Positions 1 through 8,323 of a DNA stretch of 64,000 nucleotides are shown in pieces. Within the stretch, counting starts at the first letter, position 1. Each line of letters begins with the position of its first letter. The notes below the pieces were generated by a model, which saw nothing but the letters and a program-made list of their open reading frames with translations, searched no databases and was not told the origin of the DNA. Where the stretch lies: the NCBI GenBank assembly GCA_021791715.1, contig JAJYWB010000026.1, forward strand, positions 1 through 64,000, read 5' to 3'. This stretch comes from Planctomycetota bacterium. GTDB lineage: Bacteria; Planctomycetota; Planctomycetia; Isosphaerales; Isosphaeraceae. The translations under genes were made by a program, and so were the position numbers.

Positions 1-227
1 AGCTCGACGAGTATCGAGAATCGGGCGTTAAACTTGTTTGGTATGTCGATCCCAAATCCGAATCGGTCCGCGTGTGGAACCTCGCCGCGGGACAAACCGA
101 GCCGACGATCCTCGGCCGGGACGCGACGCTCGACGGCGGAGACGTTTTGCCGGGATTCTCGATTTCGCTCGCCGAACTCTTCGCCAAACCCGAAGCCCCC
201 GCCAAAGACGACACGAACAAGAACTGA
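1..227 (+). CDS. Uma2 family endonuclease, 3' end only
   Basis: The window opens inside this gene; codons start at base 3 and the frame runs to TGA at 225-227. The visible 74 residues are the C-terminal end of a Uma2-type protein (restriction-endonuclease-like fold, nuclease role inferred), including the conserved WYVDP segment and the GGDVLPGFSISLAELF tail. Bases 1-194 are almost identical to 755-948 in the next gene, with only a few substitutions, so this is a tandem paralogue. The C-terminus ends in a Pro/Ala/Lys tail that differs from the copy. The N-terminal catalytic part lies outside the window. Confidence 0.85.
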   Translation, partial: LDEYRESGVKLVWYVDPKSESVRVWNLAAGQTEPTILGRDATLDGGDVLPGFSISLAELFAKPEAPAKDDTNKN

Positions 228-279
228 TATCTCTTGTTCTTTTTAATCTGATTCAATCGATTTTTTCAAGAGATGAATC

Positions 280-996
280 ATGACATTAATGACGAGTCCG
301 CGAATCGGTAAGAGATCCGCTCCCGCGTGGACGCTGGCGCGGCTGGCGCGGCGGTTCGGCTCGATCCCGATCGATCGCATTCGATTGAACCCGAAACCGG
401 GTTCCGCGCGAAAAGAAGACGTCTTGGCGATCCACGACCGCGAAAATCGCCTCTGCGAACTCTACGACGGAGTCTTGGTGGAGAAAACCGTGGGATATCG
501 CGAATCCTTGCTCGCCTCGATCCTCATTACGCTGATTTCTAATTATGTAAAAATGAAAAACCTGGGACTCGTCGCGGGGGAGGGGGGAATGATCGAGATC
601 CTTAAAGATCAAGTACGTATCCCCGACGTCTCGTTCATCTCCTGGCGAAGCTTGCCCGATCGAACCTATCCCGACGAACCGATCCCCGCGATCGTCCCCG
701 ATCTCGCGGTCGAAATCCTCAGCCCAAGCAATTCGGTCGTCGAGATGAGGCGCAAGCTCGACGAGTATCGAGAATCGGGCGTTAAACTTGTTTGGTATGT
801 CGATCCCAAATCCGAATCGGTCCGCGTGTGGAACCTCGCCGCGGGACAAACCGAGCCGACGATCCTCGGCCGGGACGCGACACTCGACGGCGGAGACGTT
901 TTGCCGGGTTTCTCGATCTCGCTCGCCGAACTCTTCGCCAAACCAAAAGCCCCCGCCGCCGAACCTAAATCGCCCGCGATCGAACCAATTCCTTGA
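280..996 (+). CDS. Uma2 family endonuclease
   Basis: A 238-aa protein of the Uma2 family (PD-(D/E)XK restriction-endonuclease-like fold). These proteins are expanded in planctomycetes and cyanobacteria and their biological role is unclear. Visible family motifs are RIPDVSF (D116), VPDLAVEILSPSN (D141, E145) and the LVWYVDP strand near residue 170. The start is ATG at 280, soon after an A/G-rich stretch (AAGAGA); a second in-frame ATG lies three codons later. The last 20 residues are a Pro/Ala/Lys-rich tail. It sits 52 bp after the truncated paralogue at 1-227 in the same direction, so the two may be co-transcribed. The 5' half has no partner in the window because the first copy is cut off. 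Confidence 0.88.
   Translation: MTLMTSPRIGKRSAPAWTLARLARRFGSIPIDRIRLNPKPGSARKEDVLAIHDRENRLCELYDGVLVEKTVGYRESLLASILITLISNYVKMKNLGLVAGEGGMIEILKDQVRIPDVSFISWRSLPDRTYPDEPIPAIVPDLAVEILSPSNSVVEMRRKLDEYRESGVKLVWYVDPKSESVRVWNLAAGQTEPTILGRDATLDGGDVLPGFSISLAELFAKPKAPAAEPKSPAIEPIP
755..950 (+). repeat. Direct duplicate of bases 1-196
   Basis: Bases 755-948 repeat bases 1-194 with only a handful of differences, for example GACGCGACG versus GACGCGACA and CCGGGATTC versus CCGGGTTTC. Both copies encode the same C-terminal part of Uma2 proteins. The identity is higher than expected for anciently diverged paralogues, which suggests a recent tandem duplication or gene conversion. Confidence 0.9.
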
Positions 997-1041
997 TCGA
1001 AAGATCATTCAATCATGCGTAATTCCGCTTGATTGATCCGA

Positions 1042-2193
1042 TCAACCGACGGCGACGGGTTCGATCGTTCGCACATCGATATGATCACCCGAGCGCCACG
1101 TTGAGCCGTCGCGATTCACCTTATGATAAAGCGTATCGCGTTCGATCGGCGTACGGCCGGCCTCGCGGATGAGCCGTTCGATATCGGCGACGGAAACCTC
1201 TTGGGGGGTCTCGGCGCCGGCCTCGTGATAAATTTTTTCGTGGACGACGGTGCCGTCGATGTCGTCGGCGCCGAACGAAAGGGCGACCTGCGCCGTTTTA
1301 ATACCCAACATCACCCAATACGCCTTGATGTGAGGGAAGTTGTCGAGCATCAGCCGCGAAATCGCCATCACTTTTAGATCCATCAACCCCGAAGGCTTAT
1401 GAATCTCGGCCATTCGCGAGTTGTCGGGATGAAACGCGAGCGGAATGAACGTTTGAAAGCCCCCCGTTTCGTCTTGCAACTCGCGCAGGCGAATCAGATG
1501 ATCGATCCGATGTTTCGGCTTATCAATATGTCCATATAGCATTGTGGCGTTGGATTTGAGGCCCAATCGGTGCGCGGTGCGGTGCACTTCAAGCCACGTT
1601 TCGGTCGAAGCTTTTGCGCCGCAAATTTCTTTGCGCACCTCGGGATGAAAGATCTCGGCGCCGCCCCCCGGAAGGCTTCCCAGCCCGGCGTCGATCAATC
1701 GTTCGAGCGTCTCTCGGATCGTGATCCGCGCGATCTTGGCGAAAAACTCGATCTCAACCGCGGTATACGCTTTGATATGAAGCTCCGGAAAATCGGCTTT
1801 GATCCAGCGAACGACGTCGACGTAATAATCGAACGGGAGCTTGTGATGAAGCCCGCCGACGATGTGCAACTCGGTCGCTCCCCGCTCGTTCGCCTTTCGC
1901 GCCCGGTCGACGATCTGATCACGATCCATCACATAGCCGCGCGGATCGTCGAGATCGGCTCGAAACGCGCAAAAATCGCATGTGAAAACGCATACGTTCG
2001 TGGGATTAATATGCATATTCACATTATAATACGCGAAATTTTGATTATATCGTTCGCGCACGCGGTTCGCCATCGCGCCGATCGCGATTAGATCGGTCGA
2101 TTCTTCGAGCGCCAGGCCGTCTTCAAAGCTCAGACGTTCGCCCGATTCAACTTTCCGTTCAATCTCGGCCAATCGCGCGTCGTCGGTCGCCAT
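1042..2193 (-). CDS. mqnE: Aminofutalosine synthase MqnE (radical SAM)
   Basis: A 383-aa radical SAM enzyme. MqnE joins an adenosyl radical to 3-[(1-carboxyvinyl)oxy]benzoate to give aminofutalosine, an early step of the futalosine route to menaquinone. The iron-sulfur motif CxxxCxxC is at C68, C72 and C75 (CVFTCDFC), and the GGAEIFHPEVR segment is typical of MqnE and its relative MqnC. Length fits the family. MqnC is the main alternative, but the pattern around the cluster and the HIVGGLHHKLPF segment favour MqnE. No other men or mqn gene is nearby, as is common when the pathway is scattered. The start is ATG at 2193; the 244 bp to the divergent small gene should hold promoters for both. Confidence 0.88.
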   Translation of the reverse strand: MATDDARLAEIERKVESGERLSFEDGLALEESTDLIAIGAMANRVRERYNQNFAYYNVNMHINPTNVCVFTCDFCAFRADLDDPRGYVMDRDQIVDRARKANERGATELHIVGGLHHKLPFDYYVDVVRWIKADFPELHIKAYTAVEIEFFAKIARITIRETLERLIDAGLGSLPGGGAEIFHPEVRKEICGAKASTETWLEVHRTAHRLGLKSNATMLYGHIDKPKHRIDHLIRLRELQDETGGFQTFIPLAFHPDNSRMAEIHKPSGLMDLKVMAISRLMLDNFPHIKAYWVMLGIKTAQVALSFGADDIDGTVVHEKIYHEAGAETPQEVSVADIERLIREAGRTPIERDTLYHKVNRDGSTWRSGDHIDVRTIEPVAVG

Positions 2194-2449
2194 TCGTCAA
2201 CTCCATCGTCAAGCCCGCCGGCGCTTCATTCCAACCAAAAACATCGCCGCCGACGTTTTGTTTCATTACGACTGAAATTTTAGTCCGAATTGAACGATAA
2301 ATCAACCCGACGCACGACCGATCGCGATCATCGACGCCGACCGACCCCTTGGAAGCGAGTTCACGAGCGGTTACGATCTGTCTTTCGACGTCTCGGAATT
2401 CAAATCGGCGAGAGCGAACTCACGCCGTTGAATCGTCATGAGGAACGCC

Positions 2450-2734
2450 ATGGAATCTCCTTTGATTCGACCCGGTAAGGTCTCAGGCTCGGAAGCGACG
2501 CCGCGAGTGATCGCGTTTTTTCACAACTCGGCTCTCGGCAACTCGGCGATTCAATATCTCACGTGTTTGGGCGTTCCTAACGATCGACTCGGCGTCACCC
2601 CTCCCGAACGGATCCCCAACGGCCAGGGAATGATCCTTTCGATCGGCTGTCCCGATGAAAAGATGCTTCCCAAGGTGGAATCGGCGTGCCGAAAATTCGG
2701 CGCCGAGGTCCGCCGTCAATGGACTTCGAACTAA
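2450..2734 (+). CDS. Small conserved-looking hypothetical protein
   Basis: About 94 aa. The ATG at 2450 is preferred over the in-frame ATG at 2438 because AGGA (about 2441-2444) sits at Shine-Dalgarno distance from it. The protein is soluble, with no signal peptide. It has an alternating beta-alpha pattern (VIAFFHNSALGNSAIQYL, then MILSIGCPDEKMLPKVESACRKFG), like a small alpha/beta ferredoxin-like or regulatory fold. I do not recognise a named family. It is divergent from mqnE and 149 bp upstream of the DUF1080 gene. Codon use matches its neighbours, so it is probably a real gene. Confidence 0.6.
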   Translation: MESPLIRPGKVSGSEATPRVIAFFHNSALGNSAIQYLTCLGVPNDRLGVTPPERIPNGQGMILSIGCPDEKMLPKVESACRKFGAEVRRQWTSN

Positions 2735-2883
2735 TCGCATCAACCGTCTCGTGTTTGACGAGAACGTAGGACCGAATTCGGTTCGGCTAATCACTCGGCT
2801 CCGCGCGGCGCCTTCAAAACGAATCGCGCCGCTTTGGCGATCCGTCCTTCCACCCGCCGCTCCTCGAACGCCACGGTACCCCC

Positions 2884-3732
2884 ATGAATCGAATGATCTT
2901 GGTTTGTCTTGGATTCTTCGCCGCGTGTTTCTTGATCGATCCGAGAGTTCGCTCGGCCGAGCCCCCCGCGACGGCGACCGTTCCCGATTTCGCGCGGCGG
3001 ATCCCCGAATATCGCTCGGGAGATCCCATGTTCCAATTTAATGGTAAAGATCTATCGGGTTTTTACACGTACACAAACAAGCATCATTATGAAGATCCCG
3101 ATCGCGTATTCACGGTCGAGAACGGGATGATCCACGTTTCGGGGACCGATTTCGGCGGTTTCGCCACGGGGGGAAATTTCGGCGATTATCATTTGATCGT
3201 CGAATGGAAATGGGGCGAGAAAACGTACGGTTCTCGACTTAAAGCGGCGCGCGACTCGGGGATTTTGCTCCACTGCGTGGGGAAAGACGGAGCGGCGGGG
3301 GGACAGTGGATGGAATCGATCGAGTGCCAAATCATCGAGGGGGGATGCGGCGATTTCATCATGGTTGGGGGCGAAGGTAAACCTTCGCTCACATGTACAA
3401 CAAGGCGCGACCCCGCTCATCGCGGCGAACTTTGGTTCGATCCCGCCGGAAAATCGACGACCCGCGACTCGGGGCGTTACAACTGGTGGGGACGCGATCC
3501 CAATTGGAAAGACGTTCTCGGTTATCGAGGCCCGAGCGACGTCGAGAACAAACCGGGAGATTGGAACAGGATGGAGGTGATCTGCCGGGGCGATTCGATC
3601 ACCAATATCGTCAATGGATATGTGGTGAACGTGGGAACGAAATGCAGTCGAAGCGAGGGAAAAATTCAATTCCAGTCCGAAGGCGCCGAGATTTACTTTC
3701 GTAAGATCGAGGTCCGTCCGTTGCTCCCATAA
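2884..3732 (+). CDS. Secreted DUF1080 (3-keto-disaccharide hydrolase-like) protein
   Basis: 282 aa. An N-terminal signal peptide (residues 1 to about 25, hydrophobic core ILVCLGFFAACFLI, cleavage near VRSA-EPP) precedes one DUF1080 domain with a concanavalin-like jelly-roll fold. Family hallmarks are the start MFQFNGKDLSGFYTY, the DSGILLHCVGKDG strand, the WMESIECQIIEGG segment and the closing GKIQFQSEGAEIYFRKIEV. The domain is hugely expanded in planctomycetes and is linked to 3-keto-glycoside hydrolysis. The substrate here is unknown. It is exported, so it probably acts on polysaccharide fragments in the periplasm or on the surface. Two further DUF1080 domains lie in the window (8324-12409 C-terminus and 48868-49449). 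Confidence 0.88.
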   Translation: MNRMILVCLGFFAACFLIDPRVRSAEPPATATVPDFARRIPEYRSGDPMFQFNGKDLSGFYTYTNKHHYEDPDRVFTVENGMIHVSGTDFGGFATGGNFGDYHLIVEWKWGEKTYGSRLKAARDSGILLHCVGKDGAAGGQWMESIECQIIEGGCGDFIMVGGEGKPSLTCTTRRDPAHRGELWFDPAGKSTTRDSGRYNWWGRDPNWKDVLGYRGPSDVENKPGDWNRMEVICRGDSITNIVNGYVVNVGTKCSRSEGKIQFQSEGAEIYFRKIEVRPLLP

Positions 3733-4078
3733 GCGACGGTTGAACGGACAGCGCGATTCGCCTCCGAATCGATCAGACGTGCACATGCTCGGCCGATCGA
3801 GCGGGATCGGCTCGACGAAGCTCGAAAAATCCGCGCGAGGCTTGTTATCATCGCTCTTTCAAACGCTTTCGAGGTTTTTGTTAAGAAAATCGCCGACGAT
3901 CGAACCGAACGGCGTGCGAAGCAAACGTTCTCGCGATTTCGCGTTGTAGGATAATCGGCGTAACTCGTTCTATTCTTGGTCACATGGCGACTTGGAAAGA
4001 TCCCTACGCGGCGGGATCGAGGTCGATCGGCGAGACGCCGATTCTCCGGTTTGAACTCGTTTGAGGTGAAAAATACTG
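3733..4078. other. Intergenic, no gene seen
   Basis: 346 bp between the DUF1080 gene and the epimerase. Short reading frames here are rich in Arg and Ser and have no ribosome-binding site. A GATAAT-like box near 3949 could belong to the promoter of the downstream sugar gene, but no good -35 accompanies it. GAGGTGA at about 4061-4067 is the likely Shine-Dalgarno for the gene starting at 4079. Confidence 0.5.
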
Positions 4079-5146
4079 ATGAGAGTTATGGTGACCGGAT
4101 CGAACGGATTGATCGGATCGGAGGCCGTGGCTTATTTCGACGCGCTCGGCGCCGAGGTCGTCGGCGTCGACAACAACATGCGGGCCGTCTTTTTCGGTCC
4201 CGAGGGAGACACGAGGTGGAACCAGCGTCGGTTGGGCCAAGCGACGCGTAACTTCCGCCACATGGAACTCGATATCCGAGACCGCGAAGGCGTTCTCAAG
4301 CTGCTCGCCGATATACCCGTCGACGCGATTATCCACTGTGCTGCGCAGCCTTCGCACGACCTCGCGGCGCGGATGCCGTTTGAGGATTTCGACGTCAACG
4401 CCGGCGGAACGTTGAATCTCCTCGAAGCGACACGCCGCAGCCGACCCGACGCGGTTTTCGTTTTGATGAGCACGAACAAGGTCTACGGCGACGCCCCCAA
4501 CGAACGCCCGCTCGTCGAGCTCGAAACGCGCTGGGAATATTCGGATCCCGCCGATCATCATGGGATTTCCGAGCGATGCCGGATCGATCAAACGATGCAT
4601 TCGCTTTTCGGCGCGTCGAAAACGGCAGCCGACGTTCTCACACAAGAATATGGTCGCTATTTCGGACTGAAAACGGGCGTTTTTCGCGGCGGGTGCTTGA
4701 CGGGACCGGCGCATAGCGGCGTCGAGCTGCACGGATTTTTATCGTTTCTCGTCAAATCGGCGTCGGTCGGTTCCACCTACAGAATGTTTGGATATAAAGG
4801 GAAGCAAGTGCGCGACAACATCCACTCGCGCGACGTTTTGCGGGCGATCCACCGATTTATCGAAGCTCCTCGTCCCGGAGAGGTTTACAACCTCGGCGGA
4901 GGAAGAGGAAACAGTTGCTCAATCCTGGAAGCCGCGAGGCTCGTCGAAGAACTGGGCGGGGGGCGCCTCAAAACCGAATACGTCGACCAGGCGCGACGCG
5001 GTGATCATATTTGTTATATATCGGATCTACGCAAATTTCAATCGCATTATCCCGGCTGGTCGATCACCATCGATTTGCCGACGATCCTCGGCGAGATCAT
5101 CGAGGGATGGAAATCGAGGACGACCTCGGCGGCGAGCGCATCATGA
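4079..5146 (+). CDS. NAD-dependent epimerase/dehydratase (CDP-paratose 2-epimerase-like)
   Basis: 355-aa extended short-chain dehydrogenase. The NAD-binding GxxGxxG is at residues 7-13 (GSNGLIG), an acidic residue ends beta-2 (VGVDN, D31), and the STNKVYGD segment is typical of nucleotide-sugar epimerases. The overall pattern ([37 protein letters not shown]) is closest to CDP-paratose/tyvelose 2-epimerase-like enzymes. It therefore likely interconverts a nucleotide sugar for surface polysaccharide. The usual YxxxK active site reads F177-GAS-K181, so the tyrosine is replaced by phenylalanine. The stop codon overlaps the next gene's ATG (ATGA at 5143-5146), so it is translationally coupled to a glycosyltransferase. 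Confidence 0.85.
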   Translation: MRVMVTGSNGLIGSEAVAYFDALGAEVVGVDNNMRAVFFGPEGDTRWNQRRLGQATRNFRHMELDIRDREGVLKLLADIPVDAIIHCAAQPSHDLAARMPFEDFDVNAGGTLNLLEATRRSRPDAVFVLMSTNKVYGDAPNERPLVELETRWEYSDPADHHGISERCRIDQTMHSLFGASKTAADVLTQEYGRYFGLKTGVFRGGCLTGPAHSGVELHGFLSFLVKSASVGSTYRMFGYKGKQVRDNIHSRDVLRAIHRFIEAPRPGEVYNLGGGRGNSCSILEAARLVEELGGGRLKTEYVDQARRGDHICYISDLRKFQSHYPGWSITIDLPTILGEIIEGWKSRTTSAASAS

Positions 5147-6366
5147 CCGAAATCGATTCATGTACTCACTCGACTTTGAGTTCGTATTCGCCGGAACGTC
5201 CCCTGATTCTCTGGACCGATTTTCCTCCCGACATGGGGGGCGGGGGGGCGGTGATTTTGGACGATTTGATCGCTCCCAAGGAGCGAGCGAAGATCGTCTG
5301 GATTTCTCCACTGCCGCCGCGCAAACCGATCGAAGGGCATTTCACCGCGCAAGCGGGATCGTTCGGCCGTCGCGGAGGAGTCGGTCGTTCCTTATTTCTT
5401 GATAATACACGCTTCTCGGGCGATCTCGCGCGAGAGACGCTCGAAATCGCGAAACAAAAAAACGCTCGCGCGATCTGGGTGTTGATGCACGGAGCGGGCG
5501 TTTCCGTGGCGTCGCGTTTGGCGCGAACTTCACCGCTCCCGCTTCACCTCACGGTTCACGACGATCCCGCGTTCGGAGTCGCGCTCCGATCGCGTCGCTA
5601 TTTGGCGCTCGTTCCTTACATCGAAAACCGGTTTCGATTGGCTTTAAAACATGCGAAATCAATCGATGTGATTAGCGAGTCGATGGCCGAACGGTACAAA
5701 CGTCGTTACGGAGTCGAATCGTCGGTCGTGCATCGCGGTCTCGACGAAACGATCGCGCCCTCGATCGAATACGATCGATCGCGAGAAGGGCTGACCGTCG
5801 GCGTTCTCGGATCGATGTATCATTATCATCAATTGCCGATCCTCGGTCGAGCCGTCGCCGACGCCGCGATCCGGAACGGGGTTTCGCCGCGGATCGTCAT
5901 GATCGGCAAGGGTTTCGCCGAACGGTTTCGACGCGATATGAAAGGAAAAATCGAGGTTGAAATCACCGGGCATATCGCCGAGGAGCAGGCGATCGATCGA
6001 CTCCGTCGTTGTTTCTTGGTTTATCTGAATTACCCGTTCGCCGCGATCGATTCGGTGCTTAGACAAACATCGTTTCCGACCAAACTGACGACTTATCTCA
6101 AGGCGGCGCGGCCGATTCTGGTTCACGCTCCGGCGAAAACCTCGCTTTCTCCCCTTGCTCAATATCATGATTATGCTTACATGTGGAATAATCTTGATCC
6201 ACAGAGCGGCTCGGAAATCCTGACGCGTCTTTGGAACGACGATCGCACGGTCGAAAGCCGTCACGAACGCGCGAACGAGGTGCGCGAGCGATTCTTTCAT
6301 CCTCAACGCAACCGATCCGAGCTCTTTCGAATGCTCAATAATCTCGTCGAACCTGATTCTTATTGA
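5143..6366 (+). CDS. Glycosyltransferase (GT4-like)
   Basis: About 407 aa. The ATG at 5143 overlaps the epimerase stop (ATGA), which fixes the start; an upstream in-frame ATG lies inside the epimerase and is rejected. The protein has a two-lobed GT-B plan. The N-terminal half contains a Gly-rich turn ([10 protein letters not shown]), and the C-terminal half contains [29 protein letters not shown], a [13 protein letters not shown] segment and [15 protein letters not shown], which match the donor-binding lobe of family-4-type transferases. It probably transfers a sugar onto a lipid carrier or exopolysaccharide in the cytoplasm, using the product of the coupled epimerase. The acceptor is unknown. 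It is convergent with another glycosyltransferase at 6429-7634. Confidence 0.8.
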   Translation: MTEIDSCTHSTLSSYSPERPLILWTDFPPDMGGGGAVILDDLIAPKERAKIVWISPLPPRKPIEGHFTAQAGSFGRRGGVGRSLFLDNTRFSGDLARETLEIAKQKNARAIWVLMHGAGVSVASRLARTSPLPLHLTVHDDPAFGVALRSRRYLALVPYIENRFRLALKHAKSIDVISESMAERYKRRYGVESSVVHRGLDETIAPSIEYDRSREGLTVGVLGSMYHYHQLPILGRAVADAAIRNGVSPRIVMIGKGFAERFRRDMKGKIEVEITGHIAEEQAIDRLRRCFLVYLNYPFAAIDSVLRQTSFPTKLTTYLKAARPILVHAPAKTSLSPLAQYHDYAYMWNNLDPQSGSEILTRLWNDDRTVESRHERANEVRERFFHPQRNRSELFRMLNNLVEPDSY

Positions 6367-6428
6367 TTTTTCATTTTCTAGATTTGAGGCTTGAATATTT
6401 TTATTATCGTTTACGTCCGCTCTCCGTC

Positions 6429-7634
6429 TTATTCCGCGCCGGCGAACTCGGCGATTAAGCTTTCGCCGCTATCGGAGAGCAATCGTGCGACCAGCCGATC
6501 GACCGAAAATCGCTCGTCATAAAGCCTGCGAGCCGCAGTCCTCATCGCTAGAAGCCGAGCGGGATCGGCGAGGATCGCGTCGACAGCGGCGGCGAACCTC
6601 TCGATATCGTTGCCGGGAACGATCAGAGCCGCGTCGGTTTCGCTCCAAAACGGTTCACTGATCGGCCCCGAATTCGCCGTGATCGCGGCGCCGTGCGCAA
6701 GAGCGGAGACAATCGTGCTGTTCCGACCCGAAATTCCATAAGGAAACGCTTGAGCCAACACGTCGCACGCTTGTATATGGATGGATAATTCATTTCGCGT
6801 AAGTCCGCCTGTGGCGATGATCTTCGCAGCCAAGCTTGACTTATCGGATATCAATCGATCGGCGAACTCTTTCGATCCGCGACCGATCAACAAGAAGATG
6901 CGATCGGATCGATCGACGGCGAGTGCGCGAAGCACCGCCGCTTGAATACGCTCGACGTTATCGCCGAAGGTACTGAAACAACCGATGATCGCTCGACCGT
7001 CCCCGGCATACCGAGCACGAACCGCCTCGACGGCGACGGGATCGTTTACGACAGGAATGTTACTGACGATCGGTAGACATTCAATCGGTACGCCGCGCGG
7101 CGCCCAGGGACGAATCCTCGAGTCCCAATAAGGGATTGTAATATAAATTCGAGTGCTCGCCCCGAGCAACGTTCGCAACATCAGCCGATTCGCCGCGGCG
7201 ATAAGCCAACGCGCCGGCTTATCCCACAATTTGAAAAAATAATACGGCTCATGAATGACCGTCCATATCTCATCGCCGCGAGCCGAGCGACGCGCGATAA
7301 AGCGGCAAAAACCAAGGTTCATCCCCTTGTAACCCCAAGAATTGGGGGTGTACTGAATCAAAAATCGCCGCGGCGCGGGGGTCCGTTCGATCGCGGCTTC
7401 CATCCGATCAAGATCGCTCGGCGACCAGCGGCCGACGAGTCGATGAACGATCACCCCGAAATCCTCGATCACCCCGGCTTCAAAATCGGCGTCGTTCGCT
7501 CGAGTCGCGTCGATCGACGTCCAAACCCGCGGAGCAAGCCCCGCTTTCGCCATCGCCGTCGTCACGATTTCCGTATAATCCGAGACTCCGCCGGGCTTCG
7601 GGGGATATTCTCCTGTAATAATATGCCAGTTCAT
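6429..7634 (-). CDS. Glycosyltransferase family 4-like protein
   Basis: 401-aa GT-B glycosyltransferase. It opens with WHIITGEYPPKPGGVSDYT, the classic N-terminal glycine-rich segment of family 4. The second lobe has IIGCFSTFGDNVERIQAAVL, FLLIGRGSKEFAD and an E-containing SGRNSTIVSALAHGAAITA stretch. Role: polysaccharide or glycolipid assembly at the cytoplasmic membrane; donor and acceptor cannot be read from sequence. It faces the epimerase/glycosyltransferase pair, with 62 bp between stop codons. Weak AAAGGG lies about 8 bp upstream of the ATG at 7634. Confidence 0.85.
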   Translation of the reverse strand: MNWHIITGEYPPKPGGVSDYTEIVTTAMAKAGLAPRVWTSIDATRANDADFEAGVIEDFGVIVHRLVGRWSPSDLDRMEAAIERTPAPRRFLIQYTPNSWGYKGMNLGFCRFIARRSARGDEIWTVIHEPYYFFKLWDKPARWLIAAANRLMLRTLLGASTRIYITIPYWDSRIRPWAPRGVPIECLPIVSNIPVVNDPVAVEAVRARYAGDGRAIIGCFSTFGDNVERIQAAVLRALAVDRSDRIFLLIGRGSKEFADRLISDKSSLAAKIIATGGLTRNELSIHIQACDVLAQAFPYGISGRNSTIVSALAHGAAITANSGPISEPFWSETDAALIVPGNDIERFAAAVDAILADPARLLAMRTAARRLYDERFSVDRLVARLLSDSGESLIAEFAGAE

Positions 7635-8323
7635 TAAATACCCTTTAGTTGATCATGCGCGTGCCGAACCCGGTCGTTTCGCCCGACGTTTCTTGAATTC
7701 TACGACACGCTCGCCGATCCGTGCCAGATCGAGTTACCCGGCGGCGGAATCGTTCGGTTTCCCGACACAAAATAACCCCACACGCATCGATCCGACACGC
7801 GATTCCAACGGACGCGTTTCCGTCGCCGCTCGCTCACTATCCTCACTTTATCGATCCATCACGTCGGTCCCGCACAAGTAATCCCCCCTCGATTGAAGCA
7901 TCGCCTCCGCCGACCAAGCTCACCGGTATGACTCGAGCCCATTCACCCGCCGATTGATCGTCTCAATCTCCGAATCCAACGAGTAGGAAACGATCGTAAA
8001 TCCCCGACGCCGAATTTCGTCGTCGCGCACCCGATCCGCGCCGTGCCGAAGACGCCTCAACGCATCGGCGACAAGCCGACGTGGATCAATCTGAAAGCGA
8101 TCCTCCGGCGGCGATCCCAGAGAGACGAAACGGCGGCATCACAGGCTCGAAGCGCAATAAACCTCCTTCGTCCGATTCGTCCAAAACGAACATTGAATCA
8201 TCAGAACATGCATTTGCCTGCGCTTCAGGCCTGTATTTCGGATCAAAGCCTCTCAAAAAAAACCGCGCGATTCCCCGAATCATCCGGTATCGATCTGGTT
8301 TCTCCCATTGATAAAGGCATGTT
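7635..8323. other. 689-bp intergenic region with one weak open frame
   Basis: Between two genes on the minus strand. It should hold the promoter of the glycosyltransferase at its left end and the transcript end of the heme protein at its right end. Apart from the frame 7920-8138 described separately, I see only Arg/Ser-rich open frames without ribosome-binding sites. Confidence 0.5.
7920..8138 (-). CDS. Possible short gene or gene remnant
   Basis: Open frame of 72 codons on the minus strand, from just after a TGA (8139-8141) to the TGA at 7920-7922. It lacks ATG, so it could start only at an internal TTG or CTG, or be the tail of a broken gene. The translation reads like real protein (PPEDRFQIDPRRLVADAL, then IVSYSLDSEIETINRRVNG), balanced in charge and with a heptad-like end. 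A different frame upstream (8086-8394) could be the other part after a frameshift. No family recognised. Confidence 0.3.
   Translation of the reverse strand, partial: CRRFVSLGSPPEDRFQIDPRRLVADALRRLRHGADRVRDDEIRRRGFTIVSYSLDSEIETINRRVNGLESYR

Noticed and set aside
5011..5142. Upstream extension of the glycosyltransferase
   Set aside because: Lies inside the epimerase gene; ATGA overlap at 5143 is a better start.
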